In this document: positions 1 through 5,732 of the stretch, piece after piece
Layout of the letters: every line of letters begins with the position of its first letter
Position numbering within the stretch: the stretch's first letter is position 1
Source of the DNA: an uncultured bacterium
GTDB lineage: Bacteria; Cyanobacteriota; Vampirovibrionia; Gastranaerophilales; Gastranaerophilaceae
Length of the DNA: 7,303 nt
Reading direction: 5' to 3'
Assembly (NCBI GenBank): GCA_937894665.1
Contig: CALAWF010000054.1
Location: 1 to 7,303, forward strand
Notes under the pieces: generated by a model
The model's database searches: none
Told to the model about the DNA's origin: nothing
The model's input: only the letters and a program-made list of their open reading frames with translations
Program-made: the position numbers and the translations under genes

Positions 1-2
1 CA

Positions 3-1745
3 GCTCCTAAAATGACAGCTAAAGTTGAAACAAATAATTACAACGTAAACAACGCTATAATCAAAATGATTGATTATGGTAATTACGCAAATGCTGAGGC
101 AAAAATCAATTCATTACTTAAGGCTAATCCTAATAATATCAATGCGAAAAGCTTAAAAATAGTTTTAAATATTAAAAAGAAAAGTCTAAATGCTTCACAA
201 GACGAACTTAATAAAATGCTAAAAACATACCCTCAAAATGCAGATTTGCATTATGCTCAAGGTTTGTTGTATTTAGCTAGACTAAATTCTTCTAACATGG
301 ATTATCAAGCAAACAAAAAAGAATTGATAACTTCTGCAAAAGAACAATTCACAGTTGCAACTCTTTTAAACCAAAACCATTTTGCAGCTTTTAACGAAAT
401 GGGTGTTTGTGAATTGAAATTAAATAACCTTGATAAAGCAAAAGAATTATTCTTAAAATCTGTTTCTATTGATTCTCAATTTGCAACAGCGATTGACAAT
501 CTAGGAACTATTGATTACCTAAATAATGATTTAAATGAGGCAGAATTAAAATTTAAAAAATCTATTAAATTAAATCCTCATAACACATCAGCATATTTTC
601 ATCTAGCACAATTAGCTAACAAAAGACAAGATTATTCACAAGCTCTAACATATTTGAACAATGCTCTTTGCATCAATTCAAATTCTTCAGCAATATATAA
701 CCTTTTTGGTGAAATATACAGAAACCAAGGTAACGAAGCTGCTGCAATTCAAGCTTTTAGAAAAGCAAGTGCTATCGCACCAGAAAATATTCAACCATAC
801 TTGAATTTAGCAGAAATCTATGAAAAACGTTCAGATAGCGAATTTGCAATTGAACAACTTAAAACAGTTTCTGTAACTAATCCAAACCTTTATGATGCAA
901 AATTAAAAATTGCAGACATTAGCTACTCATCAGGAAAATATGACCAAGCTTTAAAATATTATTCTTCACTTGTTGGTGTAAAAAAATACAACAATGAAGC
1001 TCTAAAAGGTGTTTCTAACACATATTTTGAATTAGCAAAAGTTGCATCATCAAAAAACATTATCGGTTCAACTCAAAACTTTGTAAAAGCTCTTGATAAC
1101 GTTAATAAAGCAATCGCAGCTAATCCAAAAGATTTAGAATTATATTTAGCAAAAATCAAATTGATGAATGTATCTAACCAAAAATACAATCAAAAAGAAT
1201 TACTAACACAACTTGTAAACTTCCCTATAAAAAATACAAATGACATGGTTACAAAAGGCGAAGCTTACTTTGTTTTAGACGATATTTATCATTCAAACGA
1301 AATGTTTGAACTTGCTGTAAATAGCACAAAAACTCTTAAAGACGATTTATATTTAGGTGAAATACTAACTTACCATAAACACTATGTACCAGCTAAAAAA
1401 GCTTTAACAAAAGCTTTGTCAAAAGATGTTGATAACAAAATCGCTTTAAGCAACTTTGAATATATTCTAAAAACAGAAAATCGTTCAAAAGCACTTTTAA
1501 AAGATGCAAATGTATTTTTTGAAAAGAAAAATTATATCTTAGCAAGAGAATATGCAATAAGAGCCTTGAACTTTAACCCATCAAACACAGATGCTATCTT
1601 GCTTTTAGCTCAAACCTGCGAAAAAGATAAAAACTATTACGATGCTATTTACAACTACAAAAAATACAATTCTTACCAACATACAAAACGTGAAGTAAGA
1701 AAAATAAATAGAAAAATTAAAAAATTAGAAAAAAAATTAAGATAA
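3..1745 (+). CDS. TPR-repeat protein, 5'-truncated by the window edge
   Basis: The reading frame is open to the left edge (codons at 3, 6 and 9 are not stops). The first ATG, at 12, has no Shine-Dalgarno in the bases available, so this is probably an internal Met and the gene starts outside the window. From the ATG, 577 residues are visible. They are almost entirely tandem 34-residue helix-turn-helix units of tetratricopeptide type, roughly 13-14 in number. The clearest lie at about 157-330, with the recurring pattern A..NLG..Y......EA...F..A....P (for example 'NLGTIDYLNNDLNEAELKF' and 'NLAEIYEKRSDSEFAIEQL'). The C-terminus is a basic, Lys/Arg-rich helix. TPR arrays are protein-binding scaffolds; the partner cannot be read from sequence. 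No signal peptide can be judged because the N-terminus is missing. It probably shares an operon with engB, which starts 7 bp after its stop. The family call is firm; the function is unknown. Confidence 0.85.
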   Translation, partial: APKMTAKVETNNYNVNNAIIKMIDYGNYANAEAKINSLLKANPNNINAKSLKIVLNIKKKSLNASQDELNKMLKTYPQNADLHYAQGLLYLARLNSSNMDYQANKKELITSAKEQFTVATLLNQNHFAAFNEMGVCELKLNNLDKAKELFLKSVSIDSQFATAIDNLGTIDYLNNDLNEAELKFKKSIKLNPHNTSAYFHLAQLANKRQDYSQALTYLNNALCINSNSSAIYNLFGEIYRNQGNEAAAIQAFRKASAIAPENIQPYLNLAEIYEKRSDSEFAIEQLKTVSVTNPNLYDAKLKIADISYSSGKYDQALKYYSSLVGVKKYNNEALKGVSNTYFELAKVASSKNIIGSTQNFVKALDNVNKAIAANPKDLELYLAKIKLMNVSNQKYNQKELLTQLVNFPIKNTNDMVTKGEAYFVLDDIYHSNEMFELAVNSTKTLKDDLYLGEILTYHKHYVPAKKALTKALSKDVDNKIALSNFEYILKTENRSKALLKDANVFFEKKNYILAREYAIRALNFNPSNTDAILLLAQTCEKDKNYYDAIYNYKKYNSYQHTKREVRKINRKIKKLEKKLR

Positions 1746-1752
1746 TAAACTA

Positions 1753-2346
1753 ATGAAAAAATCTTTAGACGGCAAATTTTTAATAAGTGCAGCAAAGCTA
1801 TCTCAATGTCCTGATTACGGATTACCAGAAATAGCTCTGATTGGTCGTTCAAACGTTGGTAAATCTTCTTTTATCAATGGACTTGCTAATAACAAAAAGC
1901 TTGCTAAAACCTCTAACACTCCCGGAAAAACAAGATTAATAAACTTCTTCAATTTCTCAAACAAGTTTATTATAACTGACTTACCAGGATACGGTTATGC
2001 AAGAGTTTCTCAAGGCATGAAAGACGATTGGCAAAAGAACTTAGAACAATATTTATTAAAAAGAGAACAAATTGTTAAACTTGTACAATTTGTCGATGCA
2101 CGTCATGAAATTCAAAAGAATGATTACCAAATGCGTGAATGGATTAACCACCACGGACTAAATACAGTAACTGTTCTTTCAAAAGTTGATTTAGTTAAAC
2201 AAAATGATTTGAATAAAAGAATACAAGAAGTTAAAAAGAATTTTGGCGAAGAAGTTCTACTATTTACCGCTAAAAACAATAGATACAACGAAGAAGTTAT
2301 AAAATATATATTTGATAATATCCTCTGTTTAGATGATGAAAATTAA
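1753..2346 (+). CDS. engB: EngB/YsxC-type ribosome biogenesis GTP-binding protein
   Basis: This is a 197-residue cytoplasmic GTPase of the TrmE-Era-EngA-YihA class, which in studied bacteria assists late assembly of the large ribosomal subunit. The length fits the family. The G1/P-loop GRSNVGKSS is at residues 31-39, the switch-I region with the family's TPGKT at 56-60, and G3 DLPGYGYA at 76-83. G4 is SKVD at 143-146, where the usual form is TKxD, and G5 is TAK at 172-174, where the usual form is SA(K/L). Both changes are conservative Ser/Thr exchanges and the key Lys144 and Asp146 are kept, so it should bind GTP. The ATG at 1753 is the natural start because the P-loop distance is normal. No Shine-Dalgarno precedes it, so it may depend on translation of the TPR gene 7 bp upstream. 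No promoter is visible between the two genes. Confidence 0.96.
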   Translation: MKKSLDGKFLISAAKLSQCPDYGLPEIALIGRSNVGKSSFINGLANNKKLAKTSNTPGKTRLINFFNFSNKFIITDLPGYGYARVSQGMKDDWQKNLEQYLLKREQIVKLVQFVDARHEIQKNDYQMREWINHHGLNTVTVLSKVDLVKQNDLNKRIQEVKKNFGEEVLLFTAKNNRYNEEVIKYIFDNILCLDDEN

Positions 2347-2394
2347 TATACCCATCTGTTAAAATGAGATTATTAGAGATTAGGGTAACTTTAC

Positions 2395-2400
2395 GGGGGA
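2395..2400 (+). promoter_or_regulatory. Probable ribosome-binding site for the Cys-rich small protein
   Basis: The purine run GGGGGA ends 9 bases before the ATG at 2410, in otherwise A/T-rich sequence. It is an imperfect match to AGGAGG but supports the chosen start. No convincing promoter was found in the 63 bp after engB. A TAAAAT at 2360-2365 resembles a -10 box but has no -35 partner at a usable distance, so the gene may be read from the engB transcript. Confidence 0.45.
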
Positions 2401-2409
2401 AAGTATTAA

Positions 2410-2649
2410 ATGGCTTTAAGTATCAGTAATCCAATAATCAGACCTAACGAGGATTTTTATCCGCAAAACAATGGTGAAATTTCTGATTCATTAACACAAA
2501 ATTGGACAGAACAAGCAATCGAATGTTACAACCTAAAATGTGATTGCTCACAATGTTCTTTATCATCAGGTAACTATTCATTTGTTTGCCAAATGCCAAA
2601 AGTAATCAAATTATTAGTAAAATTAGTTGGACAACCAAGCGAGAAATAA
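2410..2649 (+). CDS. Small Cys-rich protein with a C-x4-CxC-x2-C cluster
   Basis: This is a 79-residue soluble protein with no signal peptide or membrane segment. The N-terminal third is polar and probably flexible (residues 1-30). The second half has five cysteines, C39, C44, C46, C49 and C60, spaced C-x4-C-x-C-x2-C-x10-C. A short amphipathic helix follows (residues 62-74, 'MPKVIKLLVKLVG'). A compact cluster like this usually binds zinc or an iron-sulfur centre, but which one cannot be told. The layout 'AIECY...CxCxxC......CQMPKV..LV...G.P' resembles small conserved motifs I have seen at the ends of HTH or regulatory proteins in anaerobes; that is recollection, not a search result. It lies 63 bp after engB on the same strand and ends 2 bp from the stop of the opposing flavoprotein gene. 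Its composition matches its neighbours. I consider it a real gene because of the ribosome site and the patterned cysteines. Its function is unknown. Confidence 0.75.
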   Translation: MALSISNPIIRPNEDFYPQNNGEISDSLTQNWTEQAIECYNLKCDCSQCSLSSGNYSFVCQMPKVIKLLVKLVGQPSEK

Positions 2650-2651
2650 AA

Positions 2652-4010
2652 TTAATTAGAGAGCTTGTCAATTAATATATGAGCCGCTGTCAAGATTGGG
2701 TCAATGCTTGTCGAAACAGCTGGTGCGTATGTTATGTCTGTGTTTACAAATTCATCTATCGTTGAACCTTTTAACAAAGCCATGGTTAAAATGTTAACCC
2801 TTTTATCTGCATCTCCAAATCCAACACTTTGAACACCCAAAACTTTTCGTGTCTTTTTGTCTGCAAGAAGTTTTATCGTTATAGATTTTACATCAGGCAT
2901 ATACTTTGATTTGTCTAAAGTTGTTAATAAAACTGAAACAACATCAAATCCAACATCTCTTGCCCTAACCTCTGATAAACCAGTTTTTGACATGGAATAA
3001 TCAAAATATTTTACAACAGAGGATGCTAAAACACCTTCAAAGACTTCGTCTTCAAAGCCGGCAATATTCAAGGCACAAACTCTACCCTCTTTGTTTGCAG
3101 TAGAACCTAAAGGAATGTATTCCCATTCTTCTGACACAATATTAAATTTTTCAACACAGTCACCTACTGCCCAAATATCTTCAATACTTGTACGCATTTT
3201 GTTATCAACTTTTATTGCACCTGTTTTACCAATTTCAATACCGGCATCTTTTGCCAAATTTACACAAGGCTTTACACCAGCAGCAATTACAACCATATCT
3301 GTATAAAAATGTTTTCCTTTTTTAGTAAAAACTTCTATTTTTTCATCAGCTTTTTTTAATGTAGTAACAGTATCAGAAGTGATTATATTTGTATATGTTG
3401 GTTGGATGATTTTTATATTTTCTTGAATTATTTTTGATATATCTTTATCATAAAATTTCATCAAATGAGTATTCGCTTCAACTATTGTTGTCGTTACAGA
3501 TTGTTTTATAAAACTCTCCATTAACTCAACACCAATATAATTTCCGCCAATAATCAGAGCATTTTCACTTTCTAATAATCTCTTTTTAATATTTCTCGCA
3601 TCGACCATGTTTCTTAAAGTATAAACATGCTCAATATCTGTACCAGAAATTTTTGGAATAAAAGGTTCTGCTCCAGTTGCAATAACTAATTTGTCATAGT
3701 CTTCATAAAATTCCGTATCTTCATTCAGGTTTTTAATCAGAACTTTCTTTTTATTAGGCAAAATTTGAAGAACTTCATGGAAATTTTTGACATGAATACC
3801 TTTTTCTTCAAATTCATCAATAGTTCTTATAATTAATTTGTCTAAATCACGAATAGACCCACCAATATAAAAAGGAAAACCACATGCCGAATACGAAACA
3901 TATTGGTCCTTTGTATAAATTGTTATGTCATAATCAGGTTTTAAATGTTTTAGCTTTGCTGCAGTTTTTGAACCCCCTGCAACCCCACCAATAATAATTA
4001 CTTTTGTCAT
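2652..4010 (-). CDS. FAD-dependent pyridine nucleotide-disulfide oxidoreductase, CoA-disulfide reductase/NADH oxidase family
   Basis: This is a 452-residue cytoplasmic flavoenzyme. FAD-binding GGVAGG is at residues 8-13. The single redox cysteine C43 sits in SYSACGFPFYIGG (39-51), the S-x-x-x-C-G-x-P signature of enzymes that cycle through one cysteine rather than a CXXXXC disulfide. ATGAEPFIP (111-119) and AAGVKP (243-248) are the usual FAD/NAD-domain motifs. The second dinucleotide fold has GGNYIG (155-160) with an acidic E178 at the end of its second strand, which favours NADH over NADPH. AVGDC (281-285) binds the FAD ribityl chain. The C-terminal dimerisation domain ends in 'YAPAVSTSIDP', like the YAP motif of CoA-disulfide reductases. 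There is no C-terminal rhodanese domain. CoA-disulfide, polysulfide, peroxide and O2 are all reduced by members of this family; the C-G-F-P context leans toward CoA-disulfide or polysulfide, but the substrate is not settled. The start has no Shine-Dalgarno but matches the fold's usual N-terminus exactly. Confidence 0.9.
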   Translation of the reverse strand: MTKVIIIGGVAGGSKTAAKLKHLKPDYDITIYTKDQYVSYSACGFPFYIGGSIRDLDKLIIRTIDEFEEKGIHVKNFHEVLQILPNKKKVLIKNLNEDTEFYEDYDKLVIATGAEPFIPKISGTDIEHVYTLRNMVDARNIKKRLLESENALIIGGNYIGVELMESFIKQSVTTTIVEANTHLMKFYDKDISKIIQENIKIIQPTYTNIITSDTVTTLKKADEKIEVFTKKGKHFYTDMVVIAAGVKPCVNLAKDAGIEIGKTGAIKVDNKMRTSIEDIWAVGDCVEKFNIVSEEWEYIPLGSTANKEGRVCALNIAGFEDEVFEGVLASSVVKYFDYSMSKTGLSEVRARDVGFDVVSVLLTTLDKSKYMPDVKSITIKLLADKKTRKVLGVQSVGFGDADKRVNILTMALLKGSTIDEFVNTDITYAPAVSTSIDPILTAAHILIDKLSN

Positions 4011-4011
4011 A

Positions 4012-4029
4012 ATAAGTTTTTAAACTTAT
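4012..4029. repeat. Perfect 18-bp palindrome over the flavoprotein promoter/start (possible operator)
   Basis: ATAAGTTT (4012-4019) and AAACTTAT (4022-4029) are perfect inverted repeats separated by TT. The palindrome ends 1 bp before the ATG of the leftward flavoprotein gene and overlaps its predicted -10 box (4025-4030). A dimeric repressor bound here would block transcription initiation. It does not match the Rex, FNR or Fur/PerR consensus that I know. As RNA it could form a weak AU hairpin, but most of it would lie around or upstream of the transcript start. Confidence 0.5.
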
Positions 4030-4053
4030 CGAACAAATTTTGCTATTAGACAA
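4025..4053 (-). promoter_or_regulatory. Sigma70-type promoter of the flavoprotein gene
   Basis: On the minus strand, TTGTCT (4048-4053, 4 of 6 to TTGACA) and GATAAG (4025-4030, 4 of 6 to TATAAT) are separated by exactly 17 bp. Transcription would begin around 4017-4019, leaving a leader of only about 8 bases with no Shine-Dalgarno. The boxes are modest matches, as expected for a regulated promoter, and the -10 falls inside the palindrome at 4012-4029. Confidence 0.45.
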
Positions 4054-4066
4054 TAGAATATTTTTA

Positions 4067-4103
4067 CAAAAAAAATGGATACGATTTTCATCGTACCCAT
4101 TTT
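4067..4103 (-). terminator. Intrinsic terminator of the leftward SLH gene transcript
   Basis: Read on the minus strand, an 11-bp stem (4090-4100 with 4075-4085, one G-U pair) closes on a GAAA tetraloop (4086-4089). A run of eight T follows (plus-strand A at 4068-4075). This is a textbook Rho-independent terminator. It lies about 140 bp beyond the SLH stop codon, so the GC-rich element at 4121-4230 would be contained in the SLH 3' untranslated region. On the plus strand the U-tract is short (4100-4103), so termination there would be weak. Confidence 0.85.
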
Positions 4104-4120
4104 AAATATTTAATTGCTTT

Positions 4121-4230
4121 TCTAGCTCCTGTGGGTTTCGGACTTACGTCCTGCAATCCTACGTCGCTATCGTAGTGTTCCGTCTTCCAAAGCCTTGCAC
4201 TTCTGCAAGCCTTTTCAGACTGCACACCGG
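4121..4230 (-). other. GC-rich, hairpin-rich intergenic element (candidate structured RNA or small repeat element)
   Basis: This 110-bp stretch has 58 G/C bases (53%) against about 30% around it. It contains three nested or adjacent hairpins. One is GGAC/GTCC at 4140-4151, whose loop on the minus strand is GTAA, a GNRA tetraloop. The second is CTACG/CGTAG at 4159-4175 with a 7-base loop. The third is at 4189-4214, pairing AAAG-x-CTTGCA with TGCAAG-x-CTTT around a 4-base loop. CGGA (4139-4142) could alternatively pair with TCCG (4179-4182), enclosing the middle hairpin. It starts 10 bp after the SLH stop codon and ends before the terminator at 4067-4103, so it is probably transcribed leftward. 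I do not recognise it as SRP, RNase P, tmRNA, 6S RNA or a known riboswitch. Composition unlike the host also fits a REP/MITE-like element. The boundaries are approximate. Confidence 0.6.
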
Positions 4231-4240
4231 CTTAAGCTTT

Positions 4241-5578
4241 TTATTTCTTATAGATAATTGATAATTCATCACCAGGGTTCAAAGCTGAATCGTTGATTGA
4301 AGATGGTAAGATAACATATCTAACTTCATCACCTAATTCATAAAGAACACCGAATGTACCAGATACTGCTAATTTAGCTGTATCAGCTACGAAGTAACCT
4401 AAAGTTACGAATGATTTACCAACATTTCTTAAACCAGCCATTGGTTGTAATGAGAATGTGTTAGCAATCGCATTTGACCAGTTATCAGCATATCTTTCAC
4501 CATCGTTAGAGATGTTCATAGCTTCTGTAGAAATTGTTCTAGCAGCAGTACCACCAACTCTACCAATTGCAGAAACTGGAGTAGCTAAGATACGAGCAAC
4601 AAAGTTTGTTGTTTTTGCTTCTTTAACAGCAGCTCTAGAAACTGTTGGGAAGTCAGCTGAAACTTTACCATTTTTAATTGTGTTGAATTTAACTTTTACA
4701 TAACCAGGATTTTTAATACCAGGTCTAGCAACTTCAACAACTTCACCGATTACTTTTGAACCAGCAGCGAATTCAGTACCGTTAACAGTTGCAGCTTCTA
4801 CTGTTTCAGCATAAACTGTTTCACCAATATTGATGTGTCTAGCATCAACTCTTTCTTTAATTTTTACTCTAACAGTTGAAGTGTTAGCGCAATCAGCTAA
4901 GAAATCTTTGTTGTAGTATTGGCTGTGGCTTAAAGTAACAACTAATTTTTGTAATTGTTCAGTTGTTAAGTATTTGTCGTTAGCAACTGATTGTAAATCT
5001 GGAAGATTATCTAAGATACCAGCTTCCATAACTTTTACAGTTGGAGCAGTAGCCCAAGCTGGGATTTCTTTCATTTCGTATTTGTTAGCTAATTTACCAA
5101 CAACTGTATTTTTTGGTTCATTAGTTAATAATTGAGCTAATGTAGCGAATACTTCAGCTTTTGTAATTTTTTGATCTGGTCTGAATTTTTTGTCTGGATA
5201 ACCAATCATAACATTTGCAGCTAATGCTTTGTAAATGTGAGATTGTAATTTATGACCAGCAACATCTTTGTAAGTGTATTTGTTTGTAGCAGGTGTTTTT
5301 AAACCTAAAGCTTGTGATAAAGCGTGAGCCATTTCAGAACGTAATGCTGGAGCTGCATCGATTAATACGTTTTCTTTACCTTGAATTGCTTCGTTAGCAG
5401 CTGCTAACATTTTGTCACCAACTAGGTAAACACCTCTTGAAGCTTGTGTTTCAACAGCTGATGAATTAAACATTGTTGGGTGAGCATATGCTTCTACGTT
5501 TGCATTTTCGCAAGCCATAACAGCTGAAGAAGCCATTGCTAACACTGATAATGTTAATAATGATTTTGCTAATTTCAT
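4241..5578 (-). CDS. Secreted SLH-domain envelope protein
   Basis: This is a 445-residue exported protein. Residues 1-22 are a signal peptide (basic MKLAK, hydrophobic core, cleavage likely at VMA|C, before C23). VMAC is only a borderline lipobox, so a lipid anchor at C23 is possible but unlikely. The S-layer homology region spans about 78-218. The best repeat is at 101-151 (YTYKDVAGH, then IGYPDKKFRPDQKITKAEV). A degenerate unit lies before it ('LRSEMAHALSQALGL', 79-93) and another after it (about 172-218). SLH domains bind polysaccharide attached to peptidoglycan. Residues 236-312 form a beta-rich domain with a G-T-x-x-x-x-G-S-x-V-x-G-x-V pattern. The remainder, rich in Ala/Gly, I do not recognise, and no OprB-type porin barrel is evident. 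C23 and C230 could form a disulfide. A strong Shine-Dalgarno, an upstream hairpin and a strong terminator suggest abundant expression as a single-gene unit. Confidence 0.85.
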   Translation of the reverse strand: MKLAKSLLTLSVLAMASSAVMACENANVEAYAHPTMFNSSAVETQASRGVYLVGDKMLAAANEAIQGKENVLIDAAPALRSEMAHALSQALGLKTPATNKYTYKDVAGHKLQSHIYKALAANVMIGYPDKKFRPDQKITKAEVFATLAQLLTNEPKNTVVGKLANKYEMKEIPAWATAPTVKVMEAGILDNLPDLQSVANDKYLTTEQLQKLVVTLSHSQYYNKDFLADCANTSTVRVKIKERVDARHINIGETVYAETVEAATVNGTEFAAGSKVIGEVVEVARPGIKNPGYVKVKFNTIKNGKVSADFPTVSRAAVKEAKTTNFVARILATPVSAIGRVGGTAARTISTEAMNISNDGERYADNWSNAIANTFSLQPMAGLRNVGKSFVTLGYFVADTAKLAVSGTFGVLYELGDEVRYVILPSSINDSALNPGDELSIIYKK

Positions 5579-5584
5579 TTTTTT

Positions 5585-5590
5585 CTCCTT
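5585..5590 (-). promoter_or_regulatory. Strong Shine-Dalgarno of the SLH gene
   Basis: On the minus strand AAGGAG lies 6 bases before the ATG at 5578 and fixes the start. Engb, the flavoprotein and the CDF gene lack such a site, so this gene and adhE stand out as designed for efficient initiation. Confidence 0.85.
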
Positions 5591-5594
5591 TTGC

Positions 5595-5608
5595 TATTCT
5601 CTCGAATA
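5595..5608 (-). other. Small 5'-leader hairpin with GAGA tetraloop
   Basis: On the minus strand TATTC-GAGA-GAATA forms a 5-bp stem closed by a GNRA loop, extended by a possible G-U pair. It sits 4 bases upstream of the SLH Shine-Dalgarno. It may protect the message or keep the ribosome site open. It is too small to be called a riboswitch. Confidence 0.4.
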
Positions 5609-5640
5609 AATGTATTAAACTAACTAATATTATTTGTTCT

Positions 5641-5683
5641 ATTATACTCTATATTATTATACTTAAAAAGATTAAATCAACAA
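5641..5683 (-). promoter_or_regulatory. Promoter region of the SLH gene
   Basis: Two perfect TATAAT boxes occur on the minus strand, at 5656-5661 and 5641-5646. The upstream one has TTGTTG (5678-5683) 16 bp before it as a weak -35. The downstream one has only TTTTTA (5664-5669) at 17 bp. Either gives a leader of roughly 55-70 bases. The flanking sequence is strongly A/T-rich, which suits a UP-like element. Confidence 0.5.
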
Positions 5684-5697
5684 AATTTTAATAAAAT

Positions 5698-5725
5698 TTA
5701 ACTTTTCAAAATTAGATGATATAAT
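5698..5725 (+). promoter_or_regulatory. Promoter of the CDF transporter gene, probably giving a leaderless mRNA
   Basis: TTAACT (5698-5703, 4 of 6) and a perfect TATAAT (5720-5725) are 16 bp apart. The -10 box ends only 7 bases before the ATG at 5733, so transcription should start at or within a base or two of the A of the start codon. There is no Shine-Dalgarno. The region is shared with the divergent SLH promoter. Confidence 0.6.
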
Positions 5726-5732
5726 AGTTTTC

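Noticed and set aside
3091..3306. Open frame on the plus strand inside the flavoprotein gene
   Set aside because: It is antisense to a well-supported enzyme, has no ribosome site and no domain pattern.
4088..4231. A 47-codon open stretch on the minus strand, in the SLH frame after its stop and a second in-frame TAA, with a GTG at 4225
   Set aside because: It has no ATG, no ribosome site, spans the terminator hairpin and coincides with the GC-rich hairpin element. An open run of this length is not significant.
4116..4242. GCTTTT direct repeats (4116-4121 and 4236-4241) as target-site duplication around the GC-rich element
   Set aside because: A six-base A/T-rich word overlapping the SLH stop region is too weak to claim an insertion without comparing an empty site.
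4458..4703. Open frame on the plus strand inside the SLH gene
   Set aside because: It is a mirror of the Ala/Thr-rich coding sequence opposite, with no initiation signal.
5579..5732. Possible riboswitch in the SLH leader
   Set aside because: The leader is only about 55-70 bases, A/T-rich, and has just one 5-bp hairpin; no known aptamer core is present.
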